DNA from: Anseranas semipalmata
Lineage: Eukaryota; Chordata; Aves; Anseriformes; Anseranatidae
Assembly (NCBI GenBank): GCA_013399115.1
Contig: VXAA01001112.1
Coordinates: forward strand, 44,543-108,542
Direction: 5' to 3'
DNA: 64,000 nt
The translations under genes and the position numbers were made by a program. Under the pieces are notes generated by a model. That model made no database searches and was not told the origin of the DNA. It saw nothing but the letters and a program-made list of their open reading frames with translations. This document shows positions 48,390 through 63,000 of the stretch, piece by piece; positions within the stretch are counted from its first letter, which is position 1, and each line of letters begins with the position of its first letter.

Positions 48390-50892
48390 ATGGATGGATG
48401 GACAAATTTGTTTCATCTCCAGAAAACTTCAAGACCTGGATGTCTATGTCACTATGCCCCATATTGTCTAAATTAGAGCACCCAGTGAGTGCTTGATTAT
48501 CAAAAATGGGGTACTTTGTATGGGCTACATCATGTTGTTCTCTTTCCCATGTGGTCTGTTACATTGTAAAAGACTTCAAGCAAACAAGCAAGCAAGAAAC
48601 AAAGAGAGAAAGAAAACTACAAACCTTCAAGATAACTTATTTGTGAAAAAAAAAAAAATGAAGCTTGCTAATGTAAAAGTTGACAGAAAACATAATGTGC
48701 TTCTTTACTGCAGGGACAGACTGGTCACTTTCTTCTAGTTGAAGGTAAGTGGGTCTAAGAAAATAATTAACACTTACACAGCAGATATCATGAAATGAGA
48801 GGAAGGAATAGCTAGACAAGGGGAGAAAAAAAGCAAAGGGAAGCCTGCATATGCGTGCAGCCCATTTGTCTTCCACATATCACTTTTCAAACAGCCTATG
48901 GTCTCTCCCATACAGGAAGAACAATCTTCATGAGCACTGCTAGTAAGGGGTGGAGTGTCATAGTTTCACAAGCATAGAGTGAGGAAAGATGTGTGAATCA
49001 ACCATACCGTCCCTACCATGTGTTTTTACTCCCTACAGAGCCTCGCCCAGATGCTTCCCCAGCAGGAACTGTTTCCTCTCTGTGGTCCTTGAAGTATGTC
49101 ATGTGAGACAGGAGCCGGAGGTGTTGGCTGTGATTAGAATTTTTATCAGAATAATGACATGTTCTTCCTTGAAGTGGTGGCAAACTGAATAGCCCAGAGA
49201 GCGTAGTACCTATTTGATAAATGGAATACCAGACAGACTGAAAAGAGTCTTTAAGACATCACAAAACATCTGCAAAAGAGAAGAGTTTCATACAAATATG
49301 AGTCTCAGTCAATACATACAAATCTGAGTCTCTTTGCTCCCAAGATCTCCTTAAAAAGACAGAGTGGGACAAAATCCTGGATGCCAAGAGAAAACCTGTT
49401 TGCAAAAATGCCAGGGGAAGAGCTAGCTTTTCAAATCTTTATTTCTCCTCACCATTTTATGAGACAATCACCCTTCCAGATGAACACCTGGAACTTCCAT
49501 GATTAGCATTCACATAAGTCAGCAGTCATTAAAAAACTCTAATCATTATGCTGACTGTATTCAGTAAATTGTGAGACTTATGCATTCCTGGAGTGTTTCC
49601 TCTCCACTGCTTCCTTTTTTCCTTTCATTAAGTGCCACTACTATTTTATTTTCTCAGTCCCAGGAAAAGGTGTACAGAATTAAAGTGTTATATGAAAAGC
49701 TTTCATTCTGGTAAGTGCTTAAGGGGAAGCTCACATAAACACCAGAAGAAAATAGAAATAACTCATTTCCATTCCTTTATTTCTGAGGAGTGACTGATTT
49801 CTCTGTCAACAGCTTAACAAAGCTGGACCAGAAGTTGTTCCTCAAGTGAATAATAATGAGAAAAGAGTATGAATTGAGGTGCGTATTTAATTTTGAGCTA
49901 TGTATTGGCCTCCTCTTCAGATTAGGTAGCTTTTACACTAAAATAAAACAGAGGCTTGGCCCAAACAACTCAAAGGAAATGTCTTAGCTTTGGTTTGGGT
50001 CTTAGAAGGACCGTCCTTTTACTGAGAATGGTGGAAACAAGCTGCTGCTTTTTGCGTGTCTCATTAACTTTTCTTATAATCATTGTTTTCACTTTAAGGT
50101 TTTCTTTGTCCTTCTAGTAATGACTTTAAATACCTCCAGTGTAGCATTTGTAACATATAAATATGCAACTAGGCAGTATTATTGAGGAGATTCACTTTCT
50201 GTTTTCAAACTACCAGTGTCTCACCTCAAAGATGCCTCTCAGTCCTACAAGCTATCAGTAAAGAGGTGTGACAATGCTCATAAATCAGCACAGCAATTAG
50301 TAACATTATGTAGTATGACTTAGCATGAGTGTTGTTTCTGCCAGGCTGGTGCTCTCAGTGGCCCTACAGGCTAGACAACCCATCAGCAGAAGACCCTGCA
50401 ATCCTCACACCAGCAAGACAGCTAGAAGGATGCAACTTATCATGTACACCTTTTTTATACCTCTCTTTTTACTCTTAGAACAACAGAAGAAGGCCACGGG
50501 CATGTGTCTCAAGCATATATATTTCCAACAAGGGAAAAGAGTCAATAGACAGCAACCTGACACAAGATTTATGAAAGGTGAAGTAAGCAAAAACCAAGCC
50601 AAAGAATTACCTCATTGCAACTGGCTCCTATGGGATATACAAGATTTGTCTAACAACTGTTTCGTTGTTATGAGCAAAGAGGCACCTAAGAGATGCAGTC
50701 ACCATCCCTCATCCTCTGGTTTCACACAAGTACTCGTGCCAGACCACCTGAACATATATATCTTAGCACCTGTGAGCGTGAATGTGAGAGAGGTAAAATC
50801 AAATTGCTTAAAGATTTTGCGTAATAAGCTGATTCTTCTTGCTCCATAAGAAAGTGCATTAAATTTTGTGACACTAGTTTTGTGCTGAAGTC
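48390..50892. other. Intergenic or intronic, nothing recognised
   Basis: AT-rich unique sequence with an A13 run at 48646 and the 26-bp duplication at 49289. A 174-codon plus-strand frame (50325-50849) ends just before the CR1 tail; it has no recognisable domain and is probably fortuitous. Confidence 0.5.
49289..49333. repeat. 26-bp imperfect tandem duplication
   Basis: 'catacaaatatgagtctca' at 49289 recurs as 'catacaaatctgagtctct' at 49315, with one mismatch in the first 18 bases. Confidence 0.7.
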
Positions 50893-51000
50893 CTGTGGCA
50901 CTTAAGGACATGGTTTAGTGGTGGACTCGGTAGTGTTAGGTAACGGCTGGACTTGATGATCTTACGAGTCTTTTCCAACCTAAATAATTCTATGATTCTT
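50893..51000 (+). mobile_element. Short CR1 3' end
   Basis: About 108 bases of CR1 3' UTR: 'tgtggcacttaaggacatgg', 'acttgatgatctta', 'ttttccaacctaaataattc', ending in the tail 'tatgattctt'. Extreme 5' truncation leaves no coding part except the last few codons. Confidence 0.88.
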
Positions 51001-54000
51001 TGGAAGGGAAGAACATTGTCTTGTAGAGGTGAAGGCATCCCAGAGATCATCAGGGACCTGTGATAAGGATGACCTTACAGTGGTGAATATAAATCACAGA
51101 AACTCGAGCCTCAAAATCTCAGGCAAGGGTGACCAGGAAAAACTTGTGGCAGCCACTGAAGCTGTCAGGGCCCTGGCCTAGAAATAAAAGACAAGAGTCA
51201 GTTCCCTGGGAGACAAAACAGGGTGGGAAACCCTCCCAGTCACGTGTGGGGACAAAGGCCATTCAAGGCTTACTTCTGACAGGAAAACTATTTGGCTGTA
51301 AAGATATAAGCTGTAAAGGTGTCTGTGGGGGCTACCCTGGGCCAGCAGTGCCTCCTCTGAGTCTCAGCAAGAGGCTCCAACTCCTTCTTCTTTTGGCCTC
51401 AGAGAAGCAGACAGCAACAACAGGGCATAGGGAGGTATAACGGGAAGCCATATTTGGAAGGACAGCTCTCCCCTGAATCCAGAGGAAAAATTAAAAAAAA
51501 AAAAAAAATCACATCTCACCTGAAAGATGAATTACAGCTTCTTTTTAACTACTTAAATACAGCATATTAGATCATCCAAAGTAAAATACCCAACTAAAAG
51601 TACATGTAATTCACCATTAAAGTCACCAAATTGTAGACAGGTGACAGCCAGTCTGGACCTGCGAAAAGGCACCATTGACCATCTTTGCTTTTGTTTCTTC
51701 TTAATGTCCCTACAAGTACTTCTTCTGTCTTATATTTTTTTGTTTGTTTGCTTGCTTGCTCTTCTTGCAGAATTATTTATTTTGAGATAAAATACATTAT
51801 ATATCTCTTTGTTTATGGGTTTATGTTTGCTTATTTTTTACAACCCATTAGGTTTATAAACGCTCTTTTATCTGTCTGTTTCATTTATTTGAACTACAAT
51901 AGATCAGACAGGATTAGTTGCTTAGCAACTTTTCAGTGGCAGAATCTATTTAGGAGAATTTGCAACGCTTATAGTAGAGGTCAGAAAAATTTATAATATC
52001 GTAAGCCAACCAGAAAATGTGTTTCAGCAACAAAGATTTCTCACAAGGCTTCTGTTTCAGCAAGAGAGGATTGCAGATTTCCACTGGAATATTCTTCTTG
52101 AAAAGGGATAAGGTATATGTAATATGGAGAAAGTAATAGGAAGGCAGGAAAATAAGATTTGGTGCAAGTAGTATTATACATTTCTTAAGCATATTCCATT
52201 TCTTCCTACACTCCAGCTTTACTCTTTTCTTCTACACAGGCTGGACTCCTGTATTTGCTGAAAGGATAAACAGAATTAAACTTCAAGATTTAGGTGAAGG
52301 TCTAATATTTGTGTCCTACCTGGTAGTAATGACAAAAAAAGTCTAACATATAACGGCACAATTAAAAAAAAAAAAAAAAAAAGATTATATTTACACTGTG
52401 CTGAGGATACTGCAGATTGCTTGAAAACAAATTCCCTCAGATGGCAGAGTAGCTGGTGTCACTTCTGTCATCTTTGCAAATGTGCAAAACATTCTCAAAT
52501 GTAAGTTTCAGCACAACACTTCCACTACTATACTTTGGCACATATGAACCCCATTCTCCTCTGCTCTTGCTCCAGAGATATTTCTAACTCTCATACTGTG
52601 ATTACAACATGCGGTGTGTCCTGCCTGGCTTCTTCAAACCCAAAAATGAATGGCAGCATCTCTAAGTTGTTTTGTTTTGCTTTGTGTTTTTCAGGTTTTG
52701 GAGTTTTGGTTTGGGGTTTTTTGTTTGGTTGGTTGTTTTTTTTTTTTTTTCTTTTAATGCTTACATGAATATTCTTGGGTTCTCCACACTTAACAGAATG
52801 AGTTAATGCTTTACTTGGGTCTCAGCAGCAACCAAGATATTGGTGTATAACATGATCCCAAAGTGCTATATGCATTGGCACATAAAAAATCTCTTTTGGA
52901 AATATGCTATAAAGATGTGTGGTTCTTCCCTTTTAGGACTTAAGAAAAGTACTGAATACCACAATCAAAAAAATACAAGTTTTGTTTTAAAACAGAATTT
53001 TCCCAACTGGAAAGTACAAAACCTGTCCTTATTTTTCAATGACCTTTTCTCCTGATATATCAATACTCATCTGCATTCTGGACCCTTTGGAGGTTAATGT
53101 GTTTGCCAAGAGCCTTTGCCTTTCCCTCTGCACTTTACACCAAATACAGTCTTTGTTCTCTCACAACATGAATTTAACCCTTCACATAAAGTCTCTTCCT
53201 TAGGTGCAAACTCTCACCTTTCTTAACATTTGCAAGGAGCTGTTTTACCTGGACATTTTGTTTGGATAAATGCATCAAGAGTAGTTATTTAAGGGGGTAG
53301 GGTTCAACTGAAGATCTGAAAGCTACAGGCCAAGTCTAGGAAAACAGTTGTTAGTGAAACCAGATATGCTTAGCACAAGCTGAAAATATTGCATGCTTTT
53401 TTTTGCCAATTAAAAAAAAAAAAAAAATGTTTCATAGGTTACTATTCAGTATTTCCTATACCCTATAAAATGAAGCCAACTTTACAAACACTGTTCATTT
53501 TTCACTGCTTCCTGCTTTATATAAAAATTTTCCCCAGGCCAGACAATTTAATGCCTTTTTTGGACTAACATCAATGATTACAGAAGACCTTAAGTAATGG
53601 AGAAGGCCATCAGTCCTCCTTCCTCTTGTTATTTCCAATATTATCTGAGAAACTTGTTTTAAGGAAGGAAAGGGAACATCTCTGCTTTGATACAATGGTC
53701 AGATAAAGCCTCCGGGTGCTGTTTGTCTGCTAACAGGGTATTGAACAGCAATAGAGAAAAATGAAATTTAGAGATAATTAATTTCCAGGGGTAGCACTCT
53801 CTTTATGAATAATAGAATTTACCCCATCTCTCTCAGACAGCATTTTAGATTGAGATTTACATTATTCAAGGTTTTTTGAGGTAGAGTTCATAGTAATTTT
53901 TCAGTGTGAAAACTAGTAATTTCTTCAAAGTAATCATTCATAAGAATAAAATCCCCACTTTGAAGTTTCACCATTTTAAATTTAGCTAGCTTTCTGATAA

Positions 54001-57000
54001 CTATTATAACAGAATAAAATAATATGACTGTTGCGTGGTTTTAGTGCATTGGCTAGATAGCAAATGCTCTAGTTAATGTTCCAGCACAGTTTCATATCCT
54101 TAAAAATTAATGAAACATTCGTCTTTGCAAGTGGAGCTTTCCATGTAGGATGTCACAATCACAGTTTTTGAAGAACTGAGTCAGTTTTCATCTATTCCTT
54201 TCAAGTCAGCTAAAGGTGACTCTTACCTTTCCTTCCATTACAGACAAAAAAAAAATAAATATACAGTAGAGGTCTTAAAGGTGGGACGATGCCCGTGAGA
54301 GGTCTGACAGCAGAACGGTGATTCAGTTGCAGGCTTCACATGCTGGTGGCACACAGGCTGAATAGACCTTGAGAAGTTGGTATATCAGGGAAATGAGGAG
54401 GTATTGCAACCCTTCCGTGAGGCACTAGGAGAAGACAAAAACCTTTCCTGTCAGCTTGAGAGCAGTTCAGATCATGCCCAGTCCACCTGATGCAACTGGT
54501 GGAGACCTCACTCTGCAGATGCTCAGATCCAGCAGGAGATGAGCCAGATCTCTTCCAAGAGCTGTGTCAGACCAGTGAGAAGAGCAGCTGCGGAACAAAA
54601 AGGTCTGGGGACAGCTTGAAATGATCCGCACCAGACTGTATAGAGTAGGGCAGCTTCGGGATGCTCAATCACAAAGCATATGTCTTCAGAAACAGGTTCC
54701 TAAACTGGAGAGATGGAAAAGGATATCTTATCTTTATTCTAATGTCTTTAGTTTCTGTCCAATGAGGTAAGTTGCCAATGATAAAGATACTCAGAAGGTG
54801 TTTAATGTAATCTCTTAGGTAAACAGCTGGGGTATTTAATGGCTGTGTTGGAGAACGCTCACTTTTTCTGTGTCTAAAATGCACTGACAGCACAAACCTC
54901 ACTTTCATACTATCAGGTAATCACCTTTGCTCATAATGTGTATGCAAAGAGGTTTTTTCCATTCACTTGCCAGAAACATTGAAAATAACCAAGTAAAACA
55001 ATAAATTAAAAGTTGAAAACTTTCAAGATGACACTTTTTCTTCATGTGCTCAAATCAAAGCCCAAAGGAGCTCAAAGCCAGTGAAAAGCCTTCTTATATC
55101 CAATGAGCTAAGTGTCTGCTTTGCTCATAGAATGTGACCTGAACCAGAACTTTCAATCTTCCAAAAGAATACTGTCACCATAGATCTACATGGTCATTTC
55201 ACCACCTGGAGGTGGATTTCTAAGCACTGACTGAAAAAGCAATAACTGTGGACATCCACACTGAGAAAATACCTTTTCCAGTAGTTCTCTTAGTTCAGCC
55301 CACTGCCTCATTACAATTGCCCAAAATCTGAACACTTCAGAAATTAGTCCCCCAGTCTTTTCCAAGTACCGCTTTTGTTGTTTCTTTCTTGTTTTGACAA
55401 CATTCAGTGAATTCAGCCCAACTTAAATAGTTTTTCTCACACATATGTGTTTTCAGCACATGGTGATTTACAAAAAAAAAAAAAACAGTGGCCAGGCACA
55501 TTATCAAACCAAAATAAGAAGAACTGAATAATTTTAGACACATAAATAAACGAGAAAAAAAGTCTTTAAGACTATTAGCAAGCTGCTTTATAGATGTAGG
55601 GAGCTAAACATTTTTTCATCATTCACAGTCATTCCTGTCTTTTACCAGAGTAGTGATCACCTGTATTTTGTTTCTACTCACTAGTTTCATGTAAATCAGC
55701 ATAAGTTCATGGAATCGTGTAAAATAATGTATATAGTCTGGGAAATCATTAACGTCTCTCAGAACGGCACAGAGACTTTCAGTTCTAAACATTAATGACA
55801 CTGACTGTACTCCTTAGTTACTAGGATGTTGTTTTCATACCAGAAAGGCTTTAAAATGAGAGAAGAATGAGTTAGAGGGACTTTAGAACAATATCAAGTC
55901 AATAAAAAGGAGGCTTTGCATTGACATTAGTAGCACTTGTCACAAACGATAAAAGAGTGAAAGGAAGAAAACACTGCATTTGCTTATAGCAAATGGCAGG
56001 AAATTGTTATGGTAGCAGTGCTTTCATCTGGAAAACCTGATCCTACCTTGTACCCACTCAACGAACGTACAGGGTCAAAGCATGCTACTTGACCTTCAGT
56101 ATGAGTCTTCATTCATATTTGGCACATGGTTGTTGAGGAAATGCATTAAAACCAGAGACAGAAGACAAAGATAGGCACACAGATGAGCTTTCAGAAACAA
56201 GGTCACATCCGTAGCTGCTCAGGACAAGGCCAGACTTTGTCTGGTGTTGTGTGTGCAGCACACAGCACCAGTCTACGTCTGCATTACTGATGTTGCAAGA
56301 TTCATTCACAGGTCCCAGAGGATGAGTACTCCGAATATTTTTGACCTCATCTTGGCTCAGGGCATACATGGAGACAGGGTTTAATCTCACTTGGCATTGG
56401 TTGATTTCCCAATAGAAATGAAGTCAGAATCTGTCCCATGGACATTTAAGTAAAATTAATCTAAATCGGCAAACATCAGATTTTATTTATAGTTGTGGAA
56501 ATGTCTGGATAATTCTTGAGCACACTTAAGGCCATCCTGAATCAAACATTCATAAGAGTGTTTTCATTGTAGGGGTTGCACTGTTTTGTTTAACTTCTCT
56601 GACTGAACTGCAGCAACCAGTGGGGAAAAGGAGTATTTCCCAACAGTCAGATGCTGACTTAAAAAGTGATCAAAGTCCTAGATTGCTATAGGCATCCTAC
56701 ACAATCTGGCTGTAACCTCTTCCTGCATTAGAGCTGCAGGCAATAGAAGCACCCCTTCTCCCTGGAGCTTAAACGTAATATAGGATGTGTGGAAGAACAA
56801 TAGTTAGGATATGTTATGCCTAATATGGGGGGAGGTGTAAATAAGAGGTGGGTGAAGAAAGTGGTTGAGATTAGCTTTGCAAAGGCAAACAGGACTCCAC
56901 ACAATGAGGTTACGTGCCCTGCCTCCTTGGAAAATTTAGAGTGCTAATAACAAAATTGTTAAAACTGAGTCTTTGTTTGGGAATTTTCATTTGTTTGGGA

Positions 57001-57806
57001 AGTGTTGGGAGGATGGAGAAAAAAAAAGAAGAAGAAAAAAAGAAAATTAACAACTGGCAACCACACAATTTATTCATTAGGAGATGGCACACCCTGTATT
57101 GCCTGTGAGTAGCACTGCTAGGCTCCGAAAAGACAGACCCTCCATGCACATCTGGATCAAGAGGGCAGTTCTGGGACAGACTTTCCATACACACCTGGAG
57201 CCACTGGGCTGAACCAGCCGAATGAGGAGACACTATGGCAGAACGTGATTCCCTGCCGAGAGCAGACATTTGTGCTAGGGGGTTAAACCAGAAACTGAAA
57301 TGGGATGATGGTTCAGCAATCTATGCCTTCTAATGGAATATATATTTCCTTTCAAGATCTATTATGCTTTTCATGTCTGAAAGGTTTTGGCAGCTATACT
57401 CCATTCCCACAAGCCTGCAGCTCCCACTCAGACAGAAGTTCCCATTCAATAAAGGTGAAGGACATGTAATATTTGACCCAGAGTAAACAAGTGAAAATAA
57501 ACTTCCACCTGTTCAGAGGTAAGCATTTCTACATTTTTGCAAGAGTGTTATTGAGGTGCAAAACAGCTAAAAGTCATCACTTTGTCACTAGAAAACTATC
57601 TTTGCTGTGCTGTGAAGGAGATGGAAGCAGTGCACTAATTATCAGCCATCTGTGGTGGGAGCTAGGGACTCTCACACTCTCTCTTCTCTTCCTGCTTTTA
57701 TACGTAGATAGATTCAGATTGAAATCCCTTGAGCATCAACCAAGGGATAAAAGCACATGCAGAGAGTCCCTGTTGTGAGCTGATATGCATCCCATGAGCG
57801 CACATC

Positions 57807-57842
57807 AAAAAAAAAAAAAAAAAAAAGAAAAAGAAAAAAAAG
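57807..57842 (+). repeat. A-rich tract (A20 plus AAAAAG units)
   Basis: Twenty A followed by degenerate A-runs separated by single G. Confidence 0.9.
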
Positions 57843-58354
57843 GATCAGCTAATCATCATTTTTCTTTTGAATATTAAGGACAGCAGTGGGGAATAGCCTT
57901 CCTGGCTGATCCTATGATGCTTCCAGTGGGCTAACAGCACAGGCCAGCCATAGGTCCCGTACCCAGCCTTTATACAGCATGTCTGCAGGAACTAAGGAGG
58001 CTTGCAGGGGCTGCAGACCCCCTGACACCTCCAGCCACCACCGTGGCTGTGGGCTATAGCCAGCCTGTGCACGCAGATGTTCGCAAACCCTGCGTACTCT
58101 GGGAGGGGCAGAGACGGGCCATGCTGCTCCGACAGCCCTTGTCACCCAAGCAGAGGCTGTTCTTCCTGGTAGTGGCACAGAAATCATGAGGAACTCAGAA
58201 GAACAAAAGCCAGGTGAATTTTCCTAGCAACGGGAGCATCCTTTTTGCCAGATGTTGCTCGACCTGGCACCTCTTAATCTCTATAAATTTAGACAATATA
58301 GAAACTTTCCTGGATGCACAAGACACATTGAGCATTACTACATAACCAAACAGG

Positions 58355-58392
58355 AAAAAAAAAAAAAAAAAAGAAAAAAAAAAAGAAAAAAA
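58355..58392 (+). repeat. A-rich tract (A18 then A-runs split by G)
   Basis: Same structure as the tract at 57807-57842, about 550 bases further on. Confidence 0.9.
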
Positions 58393-60009
58393 TGAAATTG
58401 TCCTCTGGAAAATGTCAGACTCTTAGGTTACATAATGATATTTGATATTTCATTACCTGCAGCCTTTGGAAGAGCTACCCTCATTGATGAACTCTTCTCA
58501 CCATGTCCCCTTTCCTTTAAGAAATAACCGTACTGAATTTTTGACATTGTTGCCAATGCCGTTCAACAGTATTTGGACAATGCAATACTGGCTATAATGC
58601 ACTGAGCAAGTTCCTGTCTTTTACAGCCTAAATAAACTGAAAAGAATTACTTCTACAAGATACAGTAGGAATTACATGGGTTGTTTCAATAAAATGTTTC
58701 CAAAATAAAATTTCACTAAATATAAGACCCCCAAAAAGGGTTAAGCATTTCCTAGAAAATAGAAGGTGCAGTGATCAGTAATTTTAGAAAAAAAAAAAAA
58801 AAAAGAATGATGACAGGAAAAAAAATGGGAGGAAGATAGCAGATAACATTAGCTTTCTAAATGTGTTTCTCCAGCCAAAAAAAAAAAAAGGAAATCTCAA
58901 AAAGTTACCAGAGAAGCATCAAAACCCTTTTTCCACCAATAAGCTTGATATTTGGAGGTCTGGGAAGATCAGATTTCAGGTTCATAGGGAGCAGCCTTTC
59001 CAACACAGATTGATCAGATGGTGTAGGGGACATCAGGACACACTCTCCACCTGATCCTCTGTCAGCATCAATTCTCACAGGATGAAATCCTGTACCATGG
59101 CAAAAAAAATCCACACACGCACACAAACTCACACTGTTTTCTGCTTCATCTGCTTCTGCTCTGACCCTGTTTTCCATTGGAAAAAGTGAGAATTTATCTG
59201 GAAAACAGGTAAGAATAGGTCCACTGCGATTCTGTGAGGCAGGTGGGACATCAGGCCCCAAGGCACCACATTTCAACACTGTGCTGCTGAACAAAAGCAA
59301 GGGATTTTGGTAAGTGTAAACAAAATAGGCAAGCGCTCTGCATTGCTACAACCTGAAAAATAGCCTCTCTGGGAGTTGTGAGGGATGAAAAGAGATAGAG
59401 ATCTTCTCTAATTTTTTTCCTAACCTGATTCACTCCTCAGTGGTATAAATTGTCTTGGGATGTGCAATTGCTATCTCTTAAATAGATCTTGCTGTGGGTA
59501 TAATAGGAAACTTTAACTTGCTTCTAAAAACATAATTACAAGTGAGAATGCACTGAGCAGCCTGATATTACAAACTAATAACACCATTCCCTGCCCCTAC
59601 CCTAGTGCTATAAATCAGGGTTAATGACATGAAAATCAGTAGAAATCCAGTGACATAAAACAAATCAGAAGAGTACCAGAATCACTGCAGATTGAGAGTA
59701 TTGACATTTCTCAGTGCTTGACTTTGACACTGTATTTTTCATGTTTGTTTTCCTCTTGACTTTCATTGTTCCAGAATGAAATTGTTTCTCGTAAGGAGAG
59801 GAATGAGTGGAAAGTTGCAAGCTGTTCCATTTCACGCTTGTCTTAGGCACACCATCCTACCCAGGCCTGCCTAGAGTCCCGGGGAGACAAGTCTGCAATT
59901 TACTGTGAGGAGATGGATCATGCTGAGACTGTGCCCTGCTGCAAAACTCTGGGTTTGCACCAGACTGTTCCAACTCTCAACATAAGACAAGTCATTGCTG
60001 GGGAAAAAA

Positions 60010-60027
60010 ATAATAATAATAATAATT
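60010..60027 (+). repeat. (AAT)6 microsatellite
   Basis: Six AAT units following an A run. Confidence 0.9.
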
Positions 60028-63000
60028 ATAAGAAAATAAAAAGCAAATATATCAAAACCTACCAGAACAAGAAACCTAACTTCTTTGAATATGTTCTTTG
60101 TGTAAAAATCTCCTTCCTTGGTACATTAATGAGGAAAGTGGAAAGTTCTCTGTAACTTTTGCATGAAGCACTTCCCTCCAGGCAGCCCAACCACTGGCGC
60201 TTGACTTTCTTTTACTTCCGTTTCTTCTACGTGCCTCTTCTGTGCTCCCCTACTGAGCTTTCTTCATCTATACCACTTTCCAAAGAAAAATTCTGCCCAA
60301 CAAAAGAGAGGGGTAAGGATTACATCAGCCTTCCCTGTGGAAGGCTTAATCATGATATAAAAAACTACTGTAACACAGGAGAGATAAGTCCCAAGCCTGC
60401 CACTGCCACTCAGATAGCTTTAGAGGGGTCAGTTCATCTGCCTGGTATCTCTCAGGTTTCTGCCTGTAAGAAAAGAATGAAGACGTGTCCCTAGTCTCAT
60501 AAGATCCTGATATTTAAAGTGGTTTCTGAAACTTGTGCCCTTTTTCAGATATTCAAAGCTGGAAACCAGTGTACAGAGGTATTCAAAAATCACTAGGCAC
60601 TCCGCCTAATGGAACAGACTGTAATATTATAAATCTCAAAAAAAAAAAAAAAAATTGGTTGGCTGAGCAGGTGTTTGTCCAGGTTTTGCCACTGGTAGCG
60701 GTTGTACCATAGTTTCAATACTACCATTTCTTGAGATGATACTTGCAATAAGGACAGCAGTATGCAGGTGAGTCTGTAGGGTTCTCCATAAGATCCTTGA
60801 AAGGAAGTTGGAGAAATGTTCCAATAACTCAGATTGCTTTATGTTTGGGCTTACCTTCCCGTACCACGTTTGAGAAAATGCAGATGGAAGATAAGAGCTA
60901 TTCATGAAATTATCACTTTGTTCCACAAATATGGATTCAAAAGTGCTAGGACGGACAATATTTTATCATGTGGAGCAAATGTTCCAACAGTGTTTTTGGA
61001 CACAAAGTCATCTTTAATTTTCATAGGGAAAAGTCACCCTTTTGAACCTCTGAAGGAAAGGAAACATTTTTAAACACGGAAATTTAGATGACTACTCAGA
61101 AGTCTGTCTGCTGACCTCTTTTCCACATCGCACACATTTCTCTCCCAGTCTTCCCCAGGAGAGGCCAATGCGAGGCTGCCGTGGCCTCAGTGAATGTAAC
61201 GCTGTCCTCTTCTGGCTGCGCTGTGCAGCCCAAACCCTGAAGCCTAAGTGCCTTCATGAGGGCCAGTGTTACCGGGCACTGAAACGCCACCGACGTCCCC
61301 GAGCCAGCCTGCAGGCTGCAGGAGAGGCACACGGGGACCAGGCTGGGCACCGCTGCTTCCAGGGGGAGCAAGGCCAGGGGAGCAAGGCCATGGGCAGTCC
61401 AGATGCAGAGCATGGCAGTAACACAGCAATATAACAAAATATGAGTACATAGCAATATACTAATACACCTGGGGAGGTGAGAAGCCTTGTTCCTGAAGAA
61501 TGCCTTGCGGTCTCCTCCCCAAGACCTGATCTTGTCAGATCTAACCGCAGTCAGTCTCCACCAGGAGGTACAATTGTAATTGACTTCTCAAGCAGAAAAG
61601 CTATAAAAATCTAATGGGGGAGCTGGAGGAAAGGAGAGGTGACAGCACTGTTAGCACAGCTTAATTGCAGGGAATTTTGCCCTCCAGCCCTCACATGCCT
61701 TTCTGCATCGCTGTCACTCTGATGTGTGTCACTCTTGAGAGCAGAAGCAAAGCTTTAAATGCATGTATATTTATGTATGTATAACTTCATGTCTATGTGT
61801 GGGTGTGGGTGTTTGGATGTATAAAAATGTTATTATTAAAAAATGCAACCACATCGCTAAGTCTGAGAGGTTCAGCATATCTAATTTCTCTTCAGAGCAA
61901 ACACACAGAGGCACAGAGCAATGAGCATCCCCTGCTGTTAGCTGTTTTTGAAAAGATCCCCACTTTGCTTTTCAGACGGCTCTTCCTCACAGCGGTATTG
62001 CCCTGTAATTTCAAGTCATAAAACTAATACCGAGAGCAAGCTACAGTAAATACAGCTGCAGCACTTCCCCCTAGCCCCCGCCGCTCCCCTCCCTGCCTTT
62101 CTGGAGCACACCCAAGCATGCTGCATCTGCCGCAGCCCATCCTGACACAGCTGCTGGGCTGCTGTCCTCGGGCAGGGGTGAGGAGGGTGCAGAAGTGCTG
62201 GTGTATTGCCTGCTTTGCTGGTTTCCACCCCCTGTCATTTGCCTGGGTTTTGTTCATTGTACCAATTAAATGATGCAGTCACAGCAAGGGCCTTTGGAGG
62301 ATCGGGAAGCAGCGTTAAGATGGAGGAGGTGGGAGGGAAAAATCTGTCAGGGTGGCTGGAGGGGCTACGTAAGCACTCTTGCAAGAGGTCGGGTGTGAAA
62401 CCCAGGGAAGGCAATGCAAAAAGGAGAAGGTGAGCAGGACGCTCCAAAGTCTCCCTCTCAGGAGCCAGCAGGAAAGGAGCAGCACAGCAGCTCTGCAGAG
62501 CTTGGGCTTGCTTTTTCCCTCTGGCTGACACTGCTAATATAGCAGTGGAAAAGCAATGTTTACCTGAGTCCAGCTCTGCCAACAGCTGGCCAGGATAACA
62601 ATGAGAAGGAAAAAGCTTTATGGACAGTGACGGAGAGTGAGCCACTGCATCAGAAAGGAGGGAGCAGCTTCCCCGTCTGCCCCAAGCAGGTGGGGATCAG
62701 TGGAAGTGATACAGGGGACACACCTGCAGTGTCCCAGTAACACAGCATCACCTGGAGGCTCGCGACAGATGCCACTGGTGTCTTTGCAGCAAGTGGTCGC
62801 AGGTGGCCCTGACTCCTAGCAAGTCCCTGGAGAGCCATCTGAAAGTCAGGGGACCTGCGAGTTCCTGAGACACAATCTCCTTTGGAAGGGGCAAAACCTG
62901 CCCCAAAAGGTCAGCCCAGAGAAGCCTCTTAGAGACCTCCCTGCAATCACTATGTACCACAGGCATCTTCTTGGGCTTTGTCAATGGTCAGAGCAATTCA

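Noticed and set aside
50325..50849. 174-codon plus-strand frame
   Set aside because: No domain, no codon bias visible, and it ends just before a CR1 tail. It is most likely fortuitous.
61096..61455. 119-codon minus-strand frame starting with a signal-peptide-like stretch
   Set aside because: The hydrophobic start alone is weak evidence, the rest matches nothing known, and a complementary plus-strand frame is equally open.
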